Assembly: GCA_015066805.1 (NCBI GenBank)
Contig: SVNP01000018.1
Location: 1-46,763, forward strand
Direction: 5' to 3'
DNA from: Ruminococcus sp.
GTDB taxonomy: Bacteria > Bacillota > Clostridia > Oscillospirales > Ruminococcaceae
Length of the DNA stretch: 46,763 bases
In this document: one piece after another, positions 40,585 through 46,763 of the stretch
Layout: each line of letters opens with the position of its first letter
Numbering within the stretch: position 1 is the stretch's first letter
Made by a program: the position numbers and the translations under genes
The notes under the pieces: model-generated
Databases searched by the model: none
Told to the model about the DNA's origin: nothing
Seen by the model: the letters and a program-made list of their open reading frames with translations, nothing else

Positions 40585-42820
40585 GGGGCATTTCCTCCAC
40601 GGGCATGATGATGGGACACTGCTCACGCAGCATATCCAGCAGGCAGGAATGCCGCAGGGTACGCTGATAATTCTGAACCATTTCCCGCACCTTCCGCGGG
40701 GAACCGATAAGGATCAGCAGCCGCTTGGCACGGGTCACCGCCGTATACAGCAGACTGCGGTAGCTCAGGCGGTCTCTGCCTTCGGGCAGCACCAGAATGA
40801 CCGCTTCAAACTCACTGCCCTGACTTTTATGCACCGTTACCGCATAGGCAAGCTCAAGCTGCTCCAGTTGGTCGGCGTTATAGTTGACAATTTTTCCATC
40901 AAAATCCACTTGCAGGCTGCGGGTCATCTTATCCACATACTGTACGGTGCCCATATCGCCGTTAAAGATGCCTGCGCCACGCTCACCGTTTTTCGTCCAT
41001 TCCATTTCATACTGATTCTGGGTCTGCATGACTTTATCTCCCTGGCGGAAGGTATACAGCAGGCTTTTCAGCACAGCCTTGCCGTAGGCAGGCGGATTCA
41101 CCGCCTCCTGCAGCATTTTATTCAGCTCCACGGTGCCCAGCACGCCCTTTCGGGTAGGTGAGATCACCTGAATATCCGTCTGAGGATGGAAGCCATAGGC
41201 TTTGGGCAGGCGGCTGCGGTACAGCTCCGATAAAAACTGTGCCGCTTCCTGTGCATTGCGGCGGTCAAAAAAGAAGAAATCGCTTTGTTTTTCCTGCAGA
41301 TCAGGCATTTCGCCCTTTACAATGCAGTGAGCATTGCGAACGATACAGCTTTCCTGTGCCTGACGGAAAATTTCTGTCAGCCGCACCGTAGGCAGGCATC
41401 CGCTGTGCACCAGTGTGTGCAGCAGATTTCCTGCGCCTACCGAGGGAAGCTGGTCCTCATCGCCTACCAGTATCACACGGCAGGAAAGACGCACCGCACG
41501 CAGCAGGCTTTCAAACAGCAGTACGTCCACCATGGAAACCTCATCCACAATGAGCACGTCACCCTTCAACGGGTTCTTTTCATGATGTTGAAATACCAGT
41601 TGCCCTGCATCGTCATAGTCCGTCCCCAGCAGCCGATGAATGGTTTTTGCCTCCCGGCCGGTCAGCTCTGTCATGCGCTTGGCTGCTCTGCCGGTAGGAG
41701 CAGCCAGCAAAACGGTACTGCCTGCCTTCACACATAAGTCAATCACTCCGTTGAGTGTGGTGGTTTTGCCGGTACCCGGGCCGCCTGTCAGCACCATAAT
41801 CCCTCGGGAAAAGGCACAGGCAATGGCCTTTTTTTGCAGCTCTGCATAGCACATACCCGTATCCTTTTCCTCTTGGGCAATGGCTTTGGCGCAGTCAAAA
41901 TCTTCCGGCGGAGAAAATGCCAGCATAGCCGCAATGCGGGTAGCGATAAAATCCTCGGCGCAGAAATACTCCTCCACATATACATATACACCGTCTTTGC
42001 GGTGATATTCCATCAGGATTTCATCCAGCAGACAAAGATGATAGCTTTTTTCCACATCCTCTGCTGAAACGCCAAGGGCACGCACCGCCAGACTGCGGAA
42101 CGCCTCCAAGGGCATACAGGTATGACCCTCCGTGGCATTCATTTGCAGCAGCCAGCAAAAGCCTGCTTTCAGGCGGCGATAATCGCTTTCGGGGATTTGC
42201 AGATCACGGGCAATGCGCTCTGCCATGTGGAATTCCAGATCCAGCCCCACACCGCAAAGCAGATAAGGATTGGATTCAATGACCTCCCATGCAGACACAC
42301 CCCAGCGGCGGTAGGCCTGCATTGCAACAGCGGCGGAGATGCCGTATACACTCAGTCGCCCCATCAGGCTCCGCAGACAAAAGATCTCTCTGGCAGCAGC
42401 GGCGATCTCCTCGCATTTGCCTGCGGAGATACCCTTGATCCGCTGTAGTTTTTCGGGGGTATGCTCCATGACCTGAAGGGTCATTTCGCCAAATTCCGCC
42501 ACGATCCGCTTTGCCAGTGCTTTACCGATGCCGGGGATCACACCGCTTGCCAGATATCGTTCGATGTTAATGACAGTGGAGGGCAGGGCACGCACGCAGC
42601 TTTCCGCATGGAATTGCTCTCCAAAGCGGGGATGATTCACAAAGGAACCGGTCAGCTCCAGCTCCTCGCCCGGTTCCAGACGACCCAACTCTCCCACCAC
42701 AGTCACCAGAGCATCTTCTGTTTCCAGCTCGGCAACCACATAGCCGTTGCTCTCGTTGAAAAACAACACATCATCCACAGTACCCAGCAGGGCTGTGGCA
42801 CGATCATTGGTTGGCTGCAT
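40571..42820 (-). CDS. recD2: ATP-dependent 5'-3' DNA helicase RecD2
   Basis: This 749-residue superfamily 1B helicase has the long N-terminal region of RecD2 (OB part 1-75, helix-hairpin-helix segments IPGIGKALAKRI and IKGISAGKCEEIA), the Walker A GGPGTGKTTT (about 343-352), Walker B with VDEVSMVD, and the C-terminal helicase motifs (AYAVTVHKSQGSEF, LLYTAVTRAKRLL). RecD2 works without RecBC in repair and fork maintenance. Length is normal. AAAGGAGGT lies 6 bases before the ATG. Confidence 0.95.
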   Translation of the reverse strand: MQPTNDRATALLGTVDDVLFFNESNGYVVAELETEDALVTVVGELGRLEPGEELELTGSFVNHPRFGEQFHAESCVRALPSTVINIERYLASGVIPGIGKALAKRIVAEFGEMTLQVMEHTPEKLQRIKGISAGKCEEIAAAAREIFCLRSLMGRLSVYGISAAVAMQAYRRWGVSAWEVIESNPYLLCGVGLDLEFHMAERIARDLQIPESDYRRLKAGFCWLLQMNATEGHTCMPLEAFRSLAVRALGVSAEDVEKSYHLCLLDEILMEYHRKDGVYVYVEEYFCAEDFIATRIAAMLAFSPPEDFDCAKAIAQEEKDTGMCYAELQKKAIACAFSRGIMVLTGGPGTGKTTTLNGVIDLCVKAGSTVLLAAPTGRAAKRMTELTGREAKTIHRLLGTDYDDAGQLVFQHHEKNPLKGDVLIVDEVSMVDVLLFESLLRAVRLSCRVILVGDEDQLPSVGAGNLLHTLVHSGCLPTVRLTEIFRQAQESCIVRNAHCIVKGEMPDLQEKQSDFFFFDRRNAQEAAQFLSELYRSRLPKAYGFHPQTDIQVISPTRKGVLGTVELNKMLQEAVNPPAYGKAVLKSLLYTFRQGDKVMQTQNQYEMEWTKNGERGAGIFNGDMGTVQYVDKMTRSLQVDFDGKIVNYNADQLEQLELAYAVTVHKSQGSEFEAVILVLPEGRDRLSYRSLLYTAVTRAKRLLILIGSPRKVREMVQNYQRTLRHSCLLDMLREQCPIIMPVEEMPHEDA

Positions 42821-42850
42821 GCCTGCACCTCCTTTCTCTTGGGATAACAG

Positions 42851-43846
42851 TTATTTGCCGCCGGAAGACTGCGTTTCTTCCTCAATAGGATTCTGCACCG
42901 CATCCTTGAAAATCGTCAGATTCTCGTCAAAATCCACCCGCAGAATGGCAGCACCGCCTGTGGTCATATCATTGCGATAGGTGCCTTCGGCAGGCATACG
43001 CAGCGATTGCATCTCATATTGTGTCAGCAGGAAGGGTACTTCCAGCGCCCAGCCCATAACGGTTTTTTCTTCCATATTGGTCACAAGCATGGGAATGGCA
43101 TCCCGCAGCAGTTTGAACCAGCCCACAGGATTAAAGCTTGCGACACGTTCTGTAATCGCAGAGAAAACCTTTCGCTGGCGTTGTGTGCGTTCGTAATCCG
43201 CATTACCCACATAACGAAGACGGGAATACGCAAGCGCCTGCTTGCCCGAAAGCAGCAGGGTACCGCCCTGCTCCAGAAAATCAGCATTGCGGTCATCGCC
43301 CACAAGCTCATTCAAGCCGGCAGCCAGCACATCGTTTACGCCTGCGGCTTCGGCATCGCTCATGGTGATCTCCACACCGCCCAGCGCATCTACAATGGCG
43401 ATAAACGCCATAAAATCCACAATGAAATATTCGTCTACATCAATATGAAAGTTCGCTTCCACCGTATCCAGCAGCAGCGAGGCTCCGCCGTAGGCGTAAG
43501 CGGCGTTGAGCTTATTCCAGCCGTATTTGGGGATCTCCACATAGGAATCCCGCATAAGAGATGTTACGGTTATGGTTTTGTTATGCTCGCTGACCGAAAT
43601 CAGCAGCACAGAATCGGCACGGCCTCTTTGCTCACTGACACGGGTATCACTGCCAATGATGAGGATATTCCGCACATCCTCATCCTCATACAGAGCTTCG
43701 CTGTTGACCATGTACCGCACTCCGGTTTCTTCATATTGCAGAGAAGATACCGCATAATTGACCAGTGAAAAGCATATGATGGCCAGCACCACAAGAATCC
43801 AGAACAGCTTGCCAAGCAGGGAACCGGACCCGTTGTTTTCTTCCAT
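42851..43846 (-). CDS. LytR-CpsA-Psr family protein
   Basis: This 331-residue protein has one N-terminal membrane segment (about 14-34) and an outer LCP domain: ILIIGSDTR, RADSVLLISV, SLMRDSYVEIPKYGWNKLNAAYAYGG and a later GGKQALAYSRLRY-like stretch. LCP enzymes attach teichoic acids or capsule polymers to peptidoglycan from undecaprenyl-phosphate. The catalytic Arg in MRDSYV and the second Arg in YSRLR are present. AAAGGAGA lies before the ATG and a strong promoter lies at 43885-43913. It heads a five-gene operon with recD2, comFC, mreB and a flavin reductase. Confidence 0.93.
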   Translation of the reverse strand: MEENNGSGSLLGKLFWILVVLAIICFSLVNYAVSSLQYEETGVRYMVNSEALYEDEDVRNILIIGSDTRVSEQRGRADSVLLISVSEHNKTITVTSLMRDSYVEIPKYGWNKLNAAYAYGGASLLLDTVEANFHIDVDEYFIVDFMAFIAIVDALGGVEITMSDAEAAGVNDVLAAGLNELVGDDRNADFLEQGGTLLLSGKQALAYSRLRYVGNADYERTQRQRKVFSAITERVASFNPVGWFKLLRDAIPMLVTNMEEKTVMGWALEVPFLLTQYEMQSLRMPAEGTYRNDMTTGGAAILRVDFDENLTIFKDAVQNPIEEETQSSGGK

Positions 43847-43884
43847 TCGGGCATCTCCTTTCTTTTGACAGATTTCCCCTTATA

Positions 43885-43913
43885 ATTATAAACCCTTTCC
43901 CCTGCGGTGTCAA
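43885..43913 (-). promoter_or_regulatory. Promoter of the LCP-recD2-comFC-mreB operon
   Basis: On the minus strand TTGACA (43913-43908), a 17-bp spacer and TATAAT (43890-43885), an exact consensus. Confidence 0.88.
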
Positions 43914-43954
43914 GCAAAGGTTCGGGAAATTTTCGCGGAGAATGAAAAAAACCA

Positions 43955-43983
43955 TTGCAATTTATCGCGAAATATGGTATAAT
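43955..43983 (+). promoter_or_regulatory. Promoter of the aminotransferase-serS operon
   Basis: TTGCAA (43955-43960), a 17-bp spacer and TATAAT (43978-43983). The leader is only about 60 nt, too short for a T-box. Confidence 0.8.
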
Positions 43984-44048
43984 AAGCTGTTAAATTGTGT
44001 GCGAAGGCGCATGCAATACTTTTTAAGACAGAAAGAAGGTATCCCCCG

Positions 44049-45320
44049 ATGGATCTGAAGTTGCAATCCCCCGAAACCATTGAGACTATGCGGAAAGAGA
44101 CCCGCGAGGCATACGAAGCATTTCAGGCAATGAAGCTGCAGCTCAATATGGCAAGAGGCAATCCCTCTCCCGAACAGCTTGCGCTGACTATGCCCATGAT
44201 GAATACCATCTCCCCCGAGGATTCCCTTATCACCGAAAACGGCGAGGACTGCCGTAACTACGGTGTCCCCAATGGTATTGTCGAGGCAAAAAAGCTCATT
44301 GGCGAGCTGCTTGGCGTACCTGCGGATGAGGTGTTCGTAGCAGGTAACTCCAGTCTGCAGTTGATGTTTAATTGCTTCCAGATTGCTTTTACCCACGGCA
44401 TTGCAGGATCTACCCCCTGGTGCAAGCAGGAGGATCTGAAGTTCCTTTGCCCTGTACCCGGTTATGACCGCCACTTTGCTGTTGCCGATTATTTCGGGCT
44501 GAAGCTGATCCCCGTTCCTATGCAGGCAGATGGCCCCGATATGGATATGGTGGCACAGTATGTGGAAAACGACCCTTCCGTAAAGGGTATGTGGTGCGTG
44601 CCTGTGTACTCCAATCCTACGGGTGTGGTTTACAGCGATGCAGTGGTTCGCCGCATTGCTGCTCTGAAGCCCGCTGCCAAGGATTTCCGTGTATTCTGGG
44701 ATAATGCTTACTGCATCCACCACGTTGTGGAGAATCCTGTGACTCCTCTTCGCATCACCGATGCCTGCAAGGAGTTCGGCTCCGAGGATATGATCTACCA
44801 GTTTGTTTCCACCTCTAAGGTAACCTTTGCCGGTGCAGGCATTGCTGCCGTAAACATGAGCAAGGCAAACATGGCACAATTCAGCAAGGAAATGGGCATT
44901 CAGACCATTGGCTTTGATAAGATCAACCAGATGCGCCATGTTCGTTTCTTTGGGAATGCCAAGGGTGTGACCGAGCATATGAAGAAGCACGCTGCTCTGC
45001 TGAAGCCCAAGTTCGATGTGGTCATCGAAATGCTGGAGCAGGAGCTGAAGCCTTTGGGACTGGGTAGCTGGAATGTGCCTCAGGGCGGATATTTTATCTC
45101 CTACCAGGCACCGAAGGGCTGTGCAAAGCGTATTGTTCAGCTTTGCAAGGAGGCCGGTGTGACCCTGACTCCCGCAGGTGCAACCTACCCTTACGGCAAC
45201 GACCCCGACGACTCCAACATCCGTATTGCCCCCACTTATCCTTCTGTAGATGCACTGCGGAAGACTATGGAGCTGTTCTGCCTTTGCGTGAAGATCGCTG
45301 CGTTGGAGCAGATAAAATAA
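44049..45320 (+). CDS. PLP-dependent aminotransferase (subgroup Ic AspAT-like)
   Basis: This 423-residue protein resembles the Asp_aminotransf (PF12897) group: ARGNPSPEQLAL near the start, FLCPVPGYDRHF, CVPVYSNPTG, FWDNAYCIHH (Asp to PLP) and the Schiff-base Lys in FVSTSKVTFAGAG. The C-terminal RIAPTYPS holds a substrate-binding Arg. Subgroup Ic members characterised elsewhere use aspartate, which is the likely but unproven substrate. AAGAAGGT lies 8 bases before the ATG at 44049. serS starts 29 bases after its stop, so the two share a transcript. Confidence 0.88.
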   Translation: MDLKLQSPETIETMRKETREAYEAFQAMKLQLNMARGNPSPEQLALTMPMMNTISPEDSLITENGEDCRNYGVPNGIVEAKKLIGELLGVPADEVFVAGNSSLQLMFNCFQIAFTHGIAGSTPWCKQEDLKFLCPVPGYDRHFAVADYFGLKLIPVPMQADGPDMDMVAQYVENDPSVKGMWCVPVYSNPTGVVYSDAVVRRIAALKPAAKDFRVFWDNAYCIHHVVENPVTPLRITDACKEFGSEDMIYQFVSTSKVTFAGAGIAAVNMSKANMAQFSKEMGIQTIGFDKINQMRHVRFFGNAKGVTEHMKKHAALLKPKFDVVIEMLEQELKPLGLGSWNVPQGGYFISYQAPKGCAKRIVQLCKEAGVTLTPAGATYPYGNDPDDSNIRIAPTYPSVDALRKTMELFCLCVKIAALEQIK

Positions 45321-45349
45321 ATCATATAACAAAATAAGGAGTGTTTACA

Positions 45350-46594
45350 ATGATCAATCTGAATCTCGTTCTCACCGAGCCGGAAATGCTCAAAAAGCAA
45401 CTGGCAAGAAAAGGTTACGATGTATCCAAGCTGGATGCACTGGCTGATCTGCTGCAGCAGAAGAAGGGCAAGCAGCAGGCTTTGGACGATCTGCGTGCAA
45501 AGCGCAATGCGTGGAAGAAGGATCAGTCTATCCCCGTAGAAGATAAGCGTCAGCTCCGTGATGACATTGCCGCCGATGAAGCTGCTCTGGCAGAACTGGA
45601 GGCACAGATCCGTGAACTGCATCTGGATATCCCCAACCTGCCTGATGAGGATGCTCCTGAAGGCAAGGATGCTTCCGAGAATGTTGTGTGCAGAGAGTGC
45701 GAGGACTACTACAAGTCCGCTGTTGAGAGCTTCCGTCCCCACTGGGAGGTAGGCTCCGATCTGGATATTCTGGATACCGAACTGGCAAGTAAGGTTTCCG
45801 GCTCTATGTTTGCGATGTACAAGGGCGCTGGCGCACAGCTACTGCGTGCGTTGGTTTCCTATGCACTGTCCCTACACAGCGGCAAGTACCTGGAGATCAT
45901 TCCTCCCCACATGGTTTCTTCCAAGACCCTGACCTTTACCGGTCATCTGCCCAAGTTTGCAGAGGAACAGTACAAGTGCCAGAGCGATGACCTGTGGCTG
46001 ATCCCCACCGCAGAGGTTCCGCTGACCGGTGCATTTGCAGAAACCACCTTTGAGCAGGGTCAGTTACCTCAGTATCGCTGCGGTTACACCGTTTGCTTCC
46101 GCCGCGAGGCAGGCTCCGCAGGCAAGGATACCCGTGGTCTGCAGCGTGTTCACGAATTCCACAAGGTAGAGCTGGTTAAGGTTGTTGAGCCCCAGAACTG
46201 CCGTGCAGAACTGGATGACCTGCTGGCTGACTGCCTGCGTATCATTCAGGATCTGAAGCTGCAGTGGAGAATTCTGGACCTTTGCACCGGTGATATGGGC
46301 GACAAGTACGGTCGCTGCTACGATATCGAAGTCTGGGCACCCGGCGCACAGCGCTGGCTGGAGGTTTCCTCTGTAGGTCACTTCAGCGATTATCAGGCTC
46401 GCCGTGCCAAGATCTGCTACAAGGATGAAAACGGCAAGAAGCAGGTCGCTTACACGCTTAACGGCTCCGGCATGGCTACTCCTCGTGTGGTTGCAGCGAT
46501 TCTGGAGACCTATCAGCAGCCTGATGGCACAGTAGTGGTTCCCGAAGTGCTTCGTCCCTTCATGGGCTGTGACGTAATCAAGCCCCGCGGCTGA
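45350..46594 (+). CDS. serS: Seryl-tRNA synthetase
   Basis: This 414-residue class II synthetase has the N-terminal long coiled coil that clamps tRNA-Ser (about 28-100) and a catalytic core with TAEVPLTG, the motif-2 CFRREAGSAGKDTRGLQRVHEF and the motif-3 NGSGMATPRVVAAILE. The usual E-x-SSCSN segment reads EVSSVGHF here, followed by the normal SDYQARR. Length is standard. The ATG at 45350 follows AAGGAG by 8 bases. No terminator is seen after it; an IS3-family element begins 44 bases past the stop and may have displaced it. Confidence 0.94.
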   Translation: MINLNLVLTEPEMLKKQLARKGYDVSKLDALADLLQQKKGKQQALDDLRAKRNAWKKDQSIPVEDKRQLRDDIAADEAALAELEAQIRELHLDIPNLPDEDAPEGKDASENVVCRECEDYYKSAVESFRPHWEVGSDLDILDTELASKVSGSMFAMYKGAGAQLLRALVSYALSLHSGKYLEIIPPHMVSSKTLTFTGHLPKFAEEQYKCQSDDLWLIPTAEVPLTGAFAETTFEQGQLPQYRCGYTVCFRREAGSAGKDTRGLQRVHEFHKVELVKVVEPQNCRAELDDLLADCLRIIQDLKLQWRILDLCTGDMGDKYGRCYDIEVWAPGAQRWLEVSSVGHFSDYQARRAKICYKDENGKKQVAYTLNGSGMATPRVVAAILETYQQPDGTVVVPEVLRPFMGCDVIKPRG

Positions 46595-46637
46595 TGTGAA
46601 TACCATTTAAAACAAAACCCGACGCAGTGAACGATAC

Positions 46638-46763
46638 TGAACTGACACCCAAAAGTTAGACAAAGAATAATAGAAAACATTGTGCAAAGCGATTAAGCGG
46701 CAGGCTTGGTCGCTTTGCTGCATTATGCAGCAGTTGAGAGACGGTATTCAACAGGCGACATTC
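46638..46763 (-). mobile_element. IS3-family (IS150 group) insertion sequence, end portion
   Basis: The element runs off the right edge. Its outer end is the inverted repeat starting TGAACTGACACC at 46638, followed by CAAAAGTTAGAC, a pattern typical of IS150-type termini. The end of the transposase lies further in on the minus strand. Between them, a strong hairpin (GCAAAGCGA with TCGCTTTGC, 46684-46718) may act as the transposase terminator. Only about 126 bases are visible, so the exact IS cannot be named. Confidence 0.75.
46723..46763 (-). CDS. IS3-family transposase, C-terminal fragment
   Basis: Only the last 12 codons are in the window, reading MSPVEYRLSTAA then stop. The preceding partial codon ends in GA, which fits the usual GMSPVEYR at the C-terminus of IS150-type OrfB transposases with the DDE integrase core. 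The catalytic part lies outside the window. Confidence 0.72.
   Translation of the reverse strand, partial: MSPVEYRLSTAA

Noticed and set aside
43984..44048. T-box leader for the aminotransferase-serS operon
   Set aside because: The leader is only about 60 nt, with no specifier stem or T-box motif.

Overview
The window looks like a chromosomal segment of an anaerobic, fibre-degrading Firmicute close to Ruminococcus (Oscillospiraceae), with R. champanellensis-like species as the best guess. The evidence is a dockerin protein with Thr-rich linkers, GH51, GH36 and GH74 plant-polysaccharide enzymes, a single-chain pyruvate:ferredoxin oxidoreductase, strong Shine-Dalgarno sites, sigma-A promoters with 17-bp spacers, and a base composition slightly above half G+C. 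Species assignment is inference.

Layout. 1-437: tandem 139-bp repeats carrying broken tRNA-Thr copies, lying downstream of one intact tRNA-Thr(CGU) at 504-576. 780-2102: membrane protein with a signal-peptidase-like outer domain. 2150-8275 (minus strand): a glycan-related block with a GT-C glycosyltransferase, GH51 arabinofuranosidase, a lipoprotein, an alpha/beta hydrolase and a membrane-anchored protein. 8336-13247 (plus): operon trmB, a 69-aa protein, pyrC, Lrp/AsnC regulator, aminotransferase, ispE. 13247-14482: a lipoprotein and membrane protein pair divergent from a small XRE regulator, separated by two related palindromes that overlap the promoters. 14589-18122 (minus): nifJ. 18425-18567: a candidate small RNA. 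18662-21282: a YjdF-like membrane protein, a small partner and a MATE transporter. 21541-25552: parA, parB, guaB and a PHP-like protein. 25592-27096: secreted dockerin protein. 27262-28440: rmuC. 28513-29701 (minus): a small membrane protein and an HD-domain protein.

29833-36758 (plus) appears to be one operon: GH36 alpha-galactosidase, GH74 xyloglucanase lipoprotein, GH25 muramidase, rsmD, coaD and a coiled-coil protein. It joins sugar-polymer and wall hydrolases to housekeeping genes. 36777-37271 is a dCMP deaminase, divergent from rsmA (37370-38230). 38214-43846 (minus) is a tight five-gene operon: LCP protein, recD2, comFC, mreB, flavin reductase. 43955-46594 carries a PLP aminotransferase and serS. 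The right edge (46638-46763) cuts into the end of an IS3-family insertion sequence.

Most of the window is housekeeping. The most unusual signals are the broken tRNA-Thr array, the XRE/palindrome switch, the sRNA-like transcript near 18460, the exported protein with two CxxC motifs and a dockerin, and the GH36-GH74-GH25 operon. No CRISPR array, prophage or defence island was seen.
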